NCBI GenBank assembly: GCA_002412865.1
Contig: DHVW01000007.1
Location: forward strand, 1 to 64,000
DNA from: Sulfurovum sp. UBA5198
GTDB taxonomy: Bacteria; Campylobacterota; Campylobacteria; Campylobacterales; Sulfurovaceae
Reading direction: 5' to 3'
DNA: 64,000 nucleotides
How positions within the stretch are numbered: the stretch's first letter is position 1; the number at the start of each line of letters is the position of its first letter. This document shows, piece by piece, positions 17,609 through 27,100 of the stretch. Below the pieces are notes generated by a model that saw nothing but the letters and a program-made list of their open reading frames with translations, was not told the origin of the DNA and made no database searches. Position numbers and translations under genes: made by a program.

Positions 17609-18575
17609 TTTTCATACACATTTACTCAGTAGCGAACTTAGCTTTGATAGGATTTATGACAAATTAGCAATTAAGTTTTTTGGAGAAAAAATGGGCTTGG
17701 ATAAAAATATGGCACTAAAAAGTCCATATACTGCATACACGCAAGCACTTATTTCCAATATAAAAAATTCAAAATATGTATCAAAATCTGTAATTTTTGG
17801 TGTTGATGGTAGGTTTGATTATAGTGGAACAGAGATGCATAGAGACAAAACTGTATGCGCATCAAATGAAGATGTATTAAAACTTTATAAGGAGAATAGA
17901 GATATATTTATTCCATTTTTCTCGATAAACCCTATGCGTCACGATGCACTTGAACTCATTGATAAATATCATGCACTAGGCTTCAAGGGTGCTAAATTCT
18001 TGCAAAACTATTGGGGTGTGGACACTAGAGATGATAAGTATTTGCCATATTTTGAAAAACTTGCCAAACTAAACATTCCACTAATAGTGCATGTTGGGAG
18101 CGAAAGTAGTGTTCTTAGCGATAAATCATGTGAATGTATTGAGATGTTAGATGCACCATTAAAAGCTGGGGTAAAAACTGTTGCCGCACATATGGCACTT
18201 AGTTATTCGCCACTTCGTCCTATTAAGGCTATATCTAAAAAACCACGAAACTTTGGGAAGGAGTATCATAGATTACTAGCAATGCTTGAAATGCACGATA
18301 ATCTATATGCCGATATTTCAGCACTACTCACTCCTGTGCGAGCAAAAGCCTTGCCACATTTGGCATCACAAAAACATATACACCATAAATTGTTATTTGG
18401 GACTGATTATCCTGTGCCTTTTAGTGCTATATTTACCAGCTATGATTTGCCTCTTTCCAAAAGAAGAGAGATAGAATCCGAACCAAACACTCTTGATAGG
18501 TATACAAAGGCTATTTTGGAATACTTTCCAAAAGAGAGCGAGATGTATACTAATTGGCAAAAGCTTTTAACTTGA
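17595..18575 (+). CDS. amidohydrolase family (TIM-barrel) metal-dependent hydrolase
   Basis: A 326-aa amidohydrolase-2 type protein. The metal-binding HxH is at the start (VDFHTHLLSS), IVHVGSES and VAAHMALSY give further histidines, and LLFGTDYPVPF supplies the terminal Asp. Family members include decarboxylases and lactonases; the substrate cannot be inferred. Translation starts inside the end of the LplT-PlsC-Aas gene, suggesting co-expression. Its end lies 3 bases from the convergent sensor-like gene with no terminator between. Confidence 0.8.
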   Translation: MQTVDFHTHLLSSELSFDRIYDKLAIKFFGEKMGLDKNMALKSPYTAYTQALISNIKNSKYVSKSVIFGVDGRFDYSGTEMHRDKTVCASNEDVLKLYKENRDIFIPFFSINPMRHDALELIDKYHALGFKGAKFLQNYWGVDTRDDKYLPYFEKLAKLNIPLIVHVGSESSVLSDKSCECIEMLDAPLKAGVKTVAAHMALSYSPLRPIKAISKKPRNFGKEYHRLLAMLEMHDNLYADISALLTPVRAKALPHLASQKHIHHKLLFGTDYPVPFSAIFTSYDLPLSKRREIESEPNTLDRYTKAILEYFPKESEMYTNWQKLLT

Positions 18576-18577
18576 AC

Positions 18578-19441
18578 TTATTCATCTTCACAACTACTCT
18601 CTTTGATTGTTTTATAAAAGTATGCCAATCCAACAAACATAAGTGTAGTACCAAACAGTAGCCAAAAAGCAGATAACATATTTTGATAGTCTGACAATGC
18701 AATCTTAAATACTACCATTAGACTCTCAATAGCTAAAGCTATTATTATTGATACTAAAAATTTACCTAAAATCTTGTATTGTCTATCCTCTTCTTGATGA
18801 AATGTTCTAAATAAAACTTCATGTTCAAAAATTTGATTTGAAAGATCAGATATTGCGATACCTAAAGTAATTGATATAATTGATTTAAAAATACTATGCA
18901 ACAAATCTGTTTCTGTATTTTCAAAAAATATCATTACAAATGCATATACGCCATACAAAATCAGCGAAATTGCAACAATTGCAAGAGAAAGTGCGCCAAT
19001 AAAATATACACTTCTTTTAAACTTATCATATAAGCTATTAAATTCAATAAGCTTAAGCTCCTCTAGAAGCCCTATCAGGTTGATATCAAAAACATAATAA
19101 ATATTTTTATAATACCTAACCACTGTGACACTAGCTCTACCAGTCGTGTGATGAATATATGGATTGGATATATAAAATCCATCTTCGTCTGGTGTCACCA
19201 TAGAAAAATATTGTTTTTTATTACTACCTTGGCTCTCTATGTCATGTTTTTTTCTGCAAATTGCTGGTGAGATTTGCATATAGTTTTCATCAACACTATA
19301 TAATATTTGGATTATTTTGTTATCTTTTAAAATTCTATCAGCATTCTCGATATAGTCTCTAGGTAGATTTTTAATAAGTGTTATTATGAATTCATCGATA
19401 TTAGTTTTATTTTTTTTATAGATATTTACAACTTCTTTCAT
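18578..19441 (-). CDS. membrane protein with PDC/Cache-like N-terminal domain, function unknown
   Basis: A 287-aa protein. Residues 1-135 resemble a single Cache/PDC sensor domain: the strand-turn YISNPYIHHTTGRASVTVVR is the typical ligand-pocket region. Residues 144-173, about 183-199, 226-248 and 255-277 are hydrophobic helices. Unusually, the sensor region comes before the membrane part and has no signal peptide or flanking first helix, so its side of the membrane is unclear. No kinase, cyclase or chemotaxis output domain follows. It stands alone on the minus strand downstream of glnA. Confidence 0.6.
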   Translation of the reverse strand: MKEVVNIYKKNKTNIDEFIITLIKNLPRDYIENADRILKDNKIIQILYSVDENYMQISPAICRKKHDIESQGSNKKQYFSMVTPDEDGFYISNPYIHHTTGRASVTVVRYYKNIYYVFDINLIGLLEELKLIEFNSLYDKFKRSVYFIGALSLAIVAISLILYGVYAFVMIFFENTETDLLHSIFKSIISITLGIAISDLSNQIFEHEVLFRTFHQEEDRQYKILGKFLVSIIIALAIESLMVVFKIALSDYQNMLSAFWLLFGTTLMFVGLAYFYKTIKESSCEDE

Positions 19442-19529
19442 ATTTAATCCTTCTGAATTAATATCATTATAGCATTATTTTAGAAATGATTGAAAAATTT
19501 ATAAAGAAATTTTATTTTAAAAAAGCTGA

Positions 19530-19549
19530 CTAAAGGCAAGTGCCTTTAG
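19530..19549 (-). terminator. intrinsic terminator of glnA
   Basis: Read on the minus strand, CTAAAGGC-ACTT-GCCTTTAG forms an 8-bp stem shortly after the glnA stop, followed by TCAGCTTTTTT. Confidence 0.7.
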
Positions 19550-19558
19550 GAATATTAT

Positions 19559-20986
19559 TTAGCAAGAGTAAGTGCTTCTCATCTCAAAAGGAGTTGGTCT
19601 AGCTTCATCTGGCCATACTTGTCTCTCGAATTGATAATGTTGATAAACATTGATAAATTCAGGTGTCATTACAGGTAGTAAGAATGCATTATCGGCTATA
19701 AGACCTTCCATTGCTTCTCTTAGCGTATGAGGCATTTGAGGGATTTTTCTCTCTCTAATCTCATCTAGGCTAAGCTCGTAAAGATCCTCATCCATTGGAC
19801 CAACAGGAACATATTTATTTTTAATACCATCAAGTCCTGCTAGCATCAATACTGCGAAACAAAGATATGGACATGAGGCAGAGTCAGGGAATCTAGTCTC
19901 AATTCTAACAGCCATTTCGCCTGCACCATATGGGATACGACATGATGCTGAACGGTTTTGACTAGAGTAAGTCAATATGCTTGGAGCTTCAAATCCTGGG
20001 ATAAGTCTCTTATATGAATTTGTAACTGGATTTGTAAACGCTGCTACTGCTGCTGAGTGCTTGAATATTCCACCCAAGTAGTGCAATGCCATCTCACTTA
20101 GATTACCATAAGCACCTTGTGTGTAGAATAAGTTTTTACCATTTTTCCAGATAGATTGGTGTACATGCATACCATTACCATTATCACCATATAGAGGTTT
20201 TGGCATAAATGTTGCACTTTTACCGTTCATGTGGGCTACCATTTTTATAACATATTTTAGTTTCTGAACATTATCTGCTGCTTCTACAAGAGTACCGAAT
20301 TTAACACCGATTTCATGTTGTCCTTGTGCTACTTCGTGGTGACCTAGCATTACTTCTAAACCAACATCTTCAAGAACTTGCATCATCTCAGCTCTCAAAT
20401 CAACACCACTATCAATAGGCATTACTGGGAAGTATCCGCCCTTTGTTCTGGCACGGTGACCCATATTTCCAAATTCCATCTCTTTGTCGTCATTCCATTC
20501 ACCATCAACACTATCAACTCTATAGTATGATTCATTTACGCCAAGCTTGATTTTAACATCTTCGAATACGAAAAATTCATTTTCAGGACCAAAGAAAGCT
20601 TCATCGCCAACTCCTGATTCAGCTAGATATTTCAATGTTTTCTTTGCAATACTTCTAGGGCATTTCTCATAAAGGTCATTTTTATATATATCATATACAT
20701 CACAGATTAGGATAACTGTGCTATCAGCCGTAAATGGGTCCAAAAATGCTGTATCAATATCTGGCTTTAGTATCATATCTGATTTATTGATTGGCTGCCA
20801 TGCTTCGATTGATGAACCATCAAATGGCAGTCCAGCCTCAAGCATACCTGCATTTACTGCACTCATTCTATAGCTCACATGATGCCACATACCTTTTAAA
20901 TCTGTAAATCTAAAATCTACAAATCCTACTTCGTTCTCTTCACAATATGTGAAAAACTCTTCTATACTACTGACAAATTTGCCCAT
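19559..20986 (-). CDS. glnA: glutamine synthetase, type I
   Basis: A 475-aa GSI. Seen: the N-terminal beta-grasp region (FTDLKGMWHHVSY), the Mg/ATP site FGPENEFFVFED, the substrate loop NGNGMHVHQSIWKNG and the catalytic R/E block with RSASCRIP and RIETRFPDSASCPYL. It condenses glutamate and ammonia at ATP cost and is the main ammonia-assimilation enzyme. Monocistronic: its own -10 box lies upstream, AAGGAG precedes the ATG, and a terminator follows. Confidence 0.97.
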   Translation of the reverse strand: MGKFVSSIEEFFTYCEENEVGFVDFRFTDLKGMWHHVSYRMSAVNAGMLEAGLPFDGSSIEAWQPINKSDMILKPDIDTAFLDPFTADSTVILICDVYDIYKNDLYEKCPRSIAKKTLKYLAESGVGDEAFFGPENEFFVFEDVKIKLGVNESYYRVDSVDGEWNDDKEMEFGNMGHRARTKGGYFPVMPIDSGVDLRAEMMQVLEDVGLEVMLGHHEVAQGQHEIGVKFGTLVEAADNVQKLKYVIKMVAHMNGKSATFMPKPLYGDNGNGMHVHQSIWKNGKNLFYTQGAYGNLSEMALHYLGGIFKHSAAVAAFTNPVTNSYKRLIPGFEAPSILTYSSQNRSASCRIPYGAGEMAVRIETRFPDSASCPYLCFAVLMLAGLDGIKNKYVPVGPMDEDLYELSLDEIRERKIPQMPHTLREAMEGLIADNAFLLPVMTPEFINVYQHYQFERQVWPDEARPTPFEMRSTYSC

Positions 20987-21014
20987 TGATGCTCCTTGAT
21001 ATTTTAATAGCTAT

Positions 21015-21020
21015 ATTATA
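21015..21020 (-). promoter_or_regulatory. -10 box of glnA
   Basis: TATAAT on the minus strand, 28 bases upstream of the glnA start codon. Confidence 0.5.
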
Positions 21021-21055
21021 TCCACATATTTACTAAACTATCGTTTAATATCTGT

Positions 21056-21835
21056 CTAAAAATTAATCAATTCACTATCTCTGTTTTTAAATCTCATAAC
21101 TTTTGTATAGCCAACTTCTTTTGCCAACGAAACCACCTCATCATAACCATATCCTATATGTTCAACTTCGTGAGCATCAGAACTAAGCGTTATTGGAATA
21201 TCAAGCTCATATGCCATCTCTAAAAGTCCTCTTGATGGATATACCTCGCCTATTGGCTTCCTGAGTCCTGAACTATTAAGCTCTATCACCATATTTGATT
21301 TTTTGATTGCTTTCATGGCATTTTTGCTTAATATTTTAATATCAATATTAGGCAAAAATTTAAAAACTTTAAGTAGATCAAGATGCCCCGCTATATCAAA
21401 TAGTCCACTTTTTGCCATATTTTCAATAGCATTAAAATAGCTTTGCCATATCTCATCAATATCTCTATCCTTATATCTACCAATAAACTCTGGGTTATCA
21501 AATCCCCATTCGTCCAAAAAATGCACAGAACCAATGAGATAATCAACTTTAGCCTTTAAGACCCTATCATCATGATATTTTGGTAGCCAATCTACTTCAT
21601 AGCCAAGCAGTATCTCTATATTTTCAGCATATCTCTCTTTTGCATTTAGCACATCTTTTTCATAAAGACTCATCTCATCAAATCGAAGCCTATAATTCTC
21701 ATCAAACTCCATAGGAGCATGTTCGCTAAATCCATATATATTGATACCAAGCTCTATTGCTCTAGCTATAAACTCATCAATTGTACCATCAGCATGATTG
21801 CATCTAGTGGTGTGGTTATGTAAATCTATTCTCAT
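21056..21835 (-). CDS. PHP-domain histidinol-phosphatase (HisK/HisJ type)
   Basis: A 259-aa PHP-fold metal phosphatase. Metal ligands are visible in RIDLHNHTTRCNHADGT, GFSEHAP, LIGSVHFLD, DIAGHLDL and TLSSDAHEVEHIGYG. The family dephosphorylates L-histidinol phosphate in histidine synthesis. Length and motif order match. No other his gene is in the window, so the role rests on the family alone. Confidence 0.82.
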   Translation of the reverse strand: MRIDLHNHTTRCNHADGTIDEFIARAIELGINIYGFSEHAPMEFDENYRLRFDEMSLYEKDVLNAKERYAENIEILLGYEVDWLPKYHDDRVLKAKVDYLIGSVHFLDEWGFDNPEFIGRYKDRDIDEIWQSYFNAIENMAKSGLFDIAGHLDLLKVFKFLPNIDIKILSKNAMKAIKKSNMVIELNSSGLRKPIGEVYPSRGLLEMAYELDIPITLSSDAHEVEHIGYGYDEVVSLAKEVGYTKVMRFKNRDSELINF

Positions 21836-21883
21836 TATTTTTCCATTATTGTATATTTTGTATTATACATTAAAAAAATGGCT

Positions 21884-22339
21884 TTAGAAATACTCTTTGA
21901 GTATTGAGGTAAAACTAGCTATTGTCTTATTGGCTTTAGATATATACTCATCAAATATATGTTTACTAGCTGGAAATGCTTCACTTAGCTCTTCGTAAAT
22001 TGCTATCTTGCCATCCATGTGTGCCTCTATTGCATCAAGCGTAATTATCATGGTATCTTTAGATACCGCATATTTCATCAACATCTCAAACATTCGTTTT
22101 CTAGGGTGTATTGACATAGACTCCCCAGCCTCTAATGCTATCTCTTTGAGGTCAAGTCTAGATATATAAATACCACTATTAACGGGTGCAATTAGTAGTG
22201 CATAAAGGGCATCTGTGTATGTAGGGTAATCTATTAGATTTACGCTCTCATCACTGTCGCATTCTCCATTTACGCAAAAATCCTCTTTCGTTTTTAGATT
22301 ATCAAAAGTGACTTTTAGCGACTCATATGTATTGTTCAT
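21884..22339 (-). CDS. conserved small protein at the end of the molybdoenzyme operon, function unknown
   Basis: A 151-aa acidic helical protein that I do not recognise. Residues 22-28 hold CVNGECD, the only cysteines. SGIYISRLDLKEIALEAG and HPRKRMFEMLMKYA look like a helical bundle reminiscent of chaperone-type proteins. It overlaps the ferredoxin stop by 4 bases (ATGA), so it is translated with the TorD/ferredoxin pair and is likely an accessory or maturation factor. That role is an inference from position. Confidence 0.6.
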   Translation of the reverse strand: MNNTYESLKVTFDNLKTKEDFCVNGECDSDESVNLIDYPTYTDALYALLIAPVNSGIYISRLDLKEIALEAGESMSIHPRKRMFEMLMKYAVSKDTMIITLDAIEAHMDGKIAIYEELSEAFPASKHIFDEYISKANKTIASFTSILKEYF

Positions 22340-23439
22340 TTGCTCTCCTCTAATTTTCTTGCATTTTGATGAAGCTGCGTGGCCTCATCTTCTTCTGTTT
22401 GACATCTTTGGCATGTAGTTTCATTATCTTTACAAGTGAATTGATTGCCACACTCCACACATCTTTTGATATCAAACTTAGCTAATAGTCTCTGTGACGG
22501 CTCAAAGAACTCTCTTAATTCAAATGTTGGCTGAATATGAATAGCATCAGGCTCACAAACATCATGACACAAATGACACTTCACACAAAGCATTGAATCA
22601 AAATTAATCTGTGAAAAATTACTAACACTTCCCAGCGCTCCAGTGGGGCATATACGATGACACATTTGGCAATTTGTACACTTCTCATCAATATATTTTT
22701 GTGAAGTAAATGATATATCTACACTCTCTATCGTCTCATAATTCTGTGGCTTTGGTTCTCTTTTTAGAATTGCAAAAAGAAGCTTTCTCTTGTCTGGAAT
22801 ATTTTTGTTTTTGATTTTAGATATTATATTTGCATCAAACTCAAATATCTTTAAATCATCAGAGGCAACTTGCTCATCAAACATCGCTTTTTGTCTTGCT
22901 AGTGATTCAGGTTTAAGTAGATTTAGAAAATCTCTTCTAGTACCACCTGCGGACTCTTTATCGCTGGGCTCTATTTGTAGATTTGCTGTATCTATTTTCT
23001 TGGTAGAAAATGTTGATAATATGAAATTTGCCTCTTGTACATTATGCATAATTTGAGGGTACAGAGTAGAAGCAATCTCACAACTACTGCAATGCCCAAT
23101 GTCAAGATTGAGCTGTTGTTCGCTCCCTAAAGCTAGAGATACAAGCTCCTCTGCACTAAACAGTGATAAACACGGAATATTTGTTTTGCAAGATAGTACA
23201 GTTGGTGACTCAAAATGAGAAAAAGAAAAATTAATAGTACTAAAATTAGATAACGAAAAAGCACTTGTGGGACAAACTCCTACGCACCCACCACACTCTA
23301 CGCACATTTCTGGCGTAAAAGCTGGTAAATGTGGAGCAAACTCAATAGCTTTTGTAGGGCAAATATCAATACATTTCGTGCAACCAGAAGCTATCGCACT
23401 AGCTCTAACACATGATGATAATTCTAGATTTAAACTCAT
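22336..23439 (-). CDS. polyferredoxin, molybdoenzyme accessory protein (paralogue of the protein at 61.6 kb)
   Basis: A 367-aa iron-sulfur protein without a signal peptide. Cys20/23/27 and the CVECGGCVGVCP block form an N-terminal ferredoxin-like pair, a central GHCSSCE motif follows, and the C-terminal half repeats the theme (CTNCQMCHRICPTGAL, CVKCHLCHDVCEPDAI). A zinc-ribbon-like tail (CVECGNQFTCKDN and CQRC) ends it. The internal GGTRRDFLNLL resembles a Tat motif but lies mid-chain. It sits between torD and a small gene in the operon, so it may supply electrons or aid cofactor insertion. NapF-like behaviour is a guess. Confidence 0.8.
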   Translation of the reverse strand: MSLNLELSSCVRASAIASGCTKCIDICPTKAIEFAPHLPAFTPEMCVECGGCVGVCPTSAFSLSNFSTINFSFSHFESPTVLSCKTNIPCLSLFSAEELVSLALGSEQQLNLDIGHCSSCEIASTLYPQIMHNVQEANFILSTFSTKKIDTANLQIEPSDKESAGGTRRDFLNLLKPESLARQKAMFDEQVASDDLKIFEFDANIISKIKNKNIPDKRKLLFAILKREPKPQNYETIESVDISFTSQKYIDEKCTNCQMCHRICPTGALGSVSNFSQINFDSMLCVKCHLCHDVCEPDAIHIQPTFELREFFEPSQRLLAKFDIKRCVECGNQFTCKDNETTCQRCQTEEDEATQLHQNARKLEESK

Positions 23440-23448
23440 AACTATCTT

Positions 23449-24072
23449 TTATGCTTTTATTATTGAGCTTAAATACTCATAATCACTAAGTAAGAATTCC
23501 AAAGCTAATTCTGCTCCATCATGATAAAGTGGAGTGGTTGCTTCTTTTTTCATATTCACTAGAAACATTGGAGCCCACTTTAGCAAATGGTCATCAAGAA
23601 ATCCTTTTTGAATATATGCAAGCTCATTAATACCATCTGTGTCGTTTGCCTCGAATGCTTTCTTGGTTGCATTACACAAAATATGCATAAATTCTAATTC
23701 AACTCCCAGATGGTCAGCACTAACAACTCTAGCTTTTTCTAATTCAACTTTAAAATCAAGTGCATTATAAAGAGACATAAGTGGACTTACTCCTCCACTT
23801 TGTATCATCTGGTCTTCTTTTGTGTAAAAACTCTCATATGGCACTAGATGTAGTAAAAATAAATTAGCGTAATCTACATCATAATGCTGAGCTATTAACT
23901 CGCCACAGCTAAGTTTATCCCTTTTGTCCCATGAGGCATAATGAGGCAATAGTGCTTTTAATGATTCATTCTCTTCGATGATTTTGAGGAACTCACAATC
24001 CACCTCACTAATCATTAGTCTAGATATTAACCCATATAGTGTTATTCTGTTTTCTATTTCTGTGATTGTCAT
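23449..24072 (-). CDS. TorD/DmsD-family molybdoenzyme chaperone
   Basis: A 207-aa all-helical cytoplasmic protein. The N-terminus (ENRITLYGLISRLMISE), VDYANLFLLHLVPYESFYTKED and FLDDHLLKWAPMFL match the TorD family, where the last corresponds to the conserved DH-x-P/W region. Such chaperones bind the Tat signal peptide of a molybdoenzyme and hold it until cofactor insertion. The gene follows the Tat-exported catalytic subunit, its probable client, after a 75-base gap that contains a hairpin. Confidence 0.85.
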   Translation of the reverse strand: MTITEIENRITLYGLISRLMISEVDCEFLKIIEENESLKALLPHYASWDKRDKLSCGELIAQHYDVDYANLFLLHLVPYESFYTKEDQMIQSGGVSPLMSLYNALDFKVELEKARVVSADHLGVELEFMHILCNATKKAFEANDTDGINELAYIQKGFLDDHLLKWAPMFLVNMKKEATTPLYHDGAELALEFLLSDYEYLSSIIKA

Positions 24073-24114
24073 ATTGCTCTTTTTGTTTATGATTTGTAGT
24101 TATTATATCAGAAG

Positions 24115-24140
24115 TTCTATTATGCCGTAGCATAACAGAA
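24115..24140 (-). other. intercistronic hairpin between the molybdoenzyme gene and torD
   Basis: Arms TTCTATTATGC (24115-24125) and GCATAACAGAA (24130-24140) pair over 11 positions with one mismatch around the loop CGTA. No T-run follows on either strand, so it looks more like an mRNA stability or processing element than a terminator. Confidence 0.4.
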
Positions 24141-24147
24141 GTAGTGC

Positions 24148-27100
24148 TTATGGTGTTACATTAAAGCTATAAGCATTATCAGTTAGTCCCCATGCAGGGC
24201 GTTTGTAGTGCTTTGGTCTTCTGAGTTTATCTTCGCTCGTAAGAGGTCTTGTTAGCTTATCTCTCCATGCTTGATATATTTTCATATTATTTGCATAGTT
24301 TACATGAATATCACCAATAGTATCCTCTTCTCCAGCTAGCTCAATAGATACTTTTTGATGCCATGCATGATTTCCAGCTATTGGGTCTGGCTGACATGGT
24401 GCAACAGCATTTTGCCATGCCCCGCTAAGTCCATCCCACCAAATATTGTCAACATCTTTATTGAACTCTTTAAACTGCCAACTATCTTTTCTCTCTAGCA
24501 TGCCTTTATCAATTCCTTGTTTCGGCTTTAGTGTACCAGTAGTGCCATCCATGCTCATGTCAAATAGTGGAGCCCCAAGACCCATTACGCCTAGAGGCTG
24601 CGAAAATCCAGGGATATCTACTGAATTTTTAAGCTTCCATCTGCCTGCATGATGCGAACATGCCAAAGTACCAGGTAAAATTCCCTCAGTAGGAACAGCC
24701 ATAGCTATAAAGTATCCACTCACAAGTCCGCTAACTGTATCACTAATAGTAACTTTTATCTTATCTTCTCTTTTTATACCTAGTCTTGTTGCATCTTTTG
24801 TTGCAATCCATATTGGATTGTGATTTTGAGATATTTCCATAAGATGTTTAGAGTTCACACTTCTAGTATGAATATTATATGGCAATCTATAAATAGTATT
24901 TAGTGCAAAATCGTTATCATTTTTCATATATTGATGGTGGACTTGACTAACTAAATGAATCATCTTGTCTCTTTGACCTTGATTTAGAGGATAGAATGGT
25001 ACAGCATACTCAGCCCATTTCCAATCTTTCATAAACTGAGCAAAAACTTCAAGCTTACGACTAGGTGTTCTAAACCCTTCTATTTTTTTGCCATCCATAA
25101 CAAGACCTATTGATTTCTCATCTTCACTATCATGTATTTTTGCTTTTACAATCGCACCATCAACTCTCATAGTAGAAGCATCAAACTTCATATGTTGAGC
25201 ATGAATGATACCTTCATGAGCCACAAGCTCTTTCTCTTGAGGTCTGTATACATCTTTTTCCTCAAGCCAAGTACCCATATCTCTGAGCATCTCATAGTTT
25301 GGATATTTACTATTAGCATATTTTGGATTGTGTTTTGCTTCGTGTGCCAAATTATGCAAATTCTCAAATGCTGCATTGTACCATTCTGCAATAGTTACAC
25401 ATCTTGTTGGATCTTCTTTTGATGCCCAATGGTCTCTAGCCCCAAGACTACCGTCAGGGTCAATATAATGCACCATCATATTTGCCCAAAACTCAACCTC
25501 TTCCCAAATCTCACCAAGACCACTAGCCATGTGTGCTTCTAATGTTCCTCTTGTAGGATCTTTTGGTTTCCAGCCCATTTTTTCCAATGCTACTCTGAGA
25601 GCTGGTTGTCTAAATCCTATGAATACAGCTGGCTTAATAGGCTCACTATGTTGGTCATGTCGCTCACCACTTAGCCCCACAGGCAAGATATAGTCGCAAT
25701 ACCAGTTAGTCTCAGACCAAGTTGGAGAGAGATTAAATGTAAGCTCCATCTTGTCTTCTCTTTTCATGCACTCTATCCATCTAAAGCCATCTGGATTGAT
25801 CCAAACTGGATTATATTGTCTTGGCATATAAACTGCTAGTTTACTAGGTATTTTAAGCCCCCTTGCGTTCCATTTATCTCTCCACTCGTCATCCATCAGA
25901 TAATGAGGAAGTAAGAAGCTAGGGTCATAAGTACATAAAGGCATCTCAGGTGGATACTCTAGCTCGTTCCACACATCCAGCTTGGCTGGTTTTTTCCCTG
26001 CAACAGTAGCGGCGTCTCCCTTGCCGTTAACGGCCACTTCGTGCCAATCTACAAAGCTAATTCCACCCTTGTCTCCAGCCATAGAACCACGCAAAGTAAG
26101 CACAAAGAATCCAGCTTTAGTGTTCATCCAGCCACCACGATGCCCAACTGTTCCAGCTCTCCAAAAGAATGAAGCCACTTTGTCCTCAGCATCAATAAAC
26201 ATCTCAAAGAGTTTTTCAAGAGTTCGTGCCTCTACTCTACACTCTTTAGCTGTAAACTCAAGCGTAAATGGAGCATACATTTTTTTCATAAGCTCTATAA
26301 AATCTTCATAGCTCTCACCAGTTGGTACTTCACTTATAATGCCTTCACTTTTCATAAATTCAAGATGAGCTTTATCTTTCATAAGAACATCCCAGTTTGT
26401 CCATTTTTTGACAAACTCATGTTTTACAAGGTCGTTTCCATTTTTATCTTTTTCATTAAATATTCTATTGGCAAGGTGCAAGTATAAAGCAGCCTCCGTA
26501 CCCGGCCAAATAGGAACCCATAAATCAGCCATACCAGCTGAGTTTGACATTCTAGGGTCCATCACTACTAGCTTAGCACCTTTTCTTCTAGCGTCTGCTA
26601 TCAGTCCTGCCGCTGCTTGGAAATAGTGACCAGCATCGGCTGCGTGTGAAGATTGCAAAAATATCAATTTACTATTAGCCCAATCTGTTGAGTTTCTATC
26701 AGTACCTGCATATTGATGTGTTCCAGCTCTCGCTCCAGCACTACATATATTTGTATGTGAACCATAGCCATCAACCCCAAGCGACGCTGCAATTCTGTAC
26801 CCAAAACCACTCTCATTTGGTCTACCCACATGATACACTATTGATTTTTTAGATATTTCATCGCCTACTTTAAGGGTGTCATGTATTTTTTTACCAATAG
26901 CACTCATAGCCTGATCCCATGAGGTTCTTACCCATTTGCCCTCACCTCTTTTGCTTCCATCAGCTCTTTTCAAAGGAAAAGGGATTCTATCTGGGTCATA
27001 CATTTGAGATAATGTTGCGTATCCTTTAGCACAGTTTCTGCCACGGCTACCGTAGTGCAGAGGATTTCCCATATATTTTCTGACTTTTAAATCTTTTGGG

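Noticed and set aside
22336..23439. Tat export of the polyferredoxin because of TRRDFL
   Set aside because: The motif lies in mid-chain, far from the N-terminus, with no hydrophobic stretch typical of a Tat signal after it.
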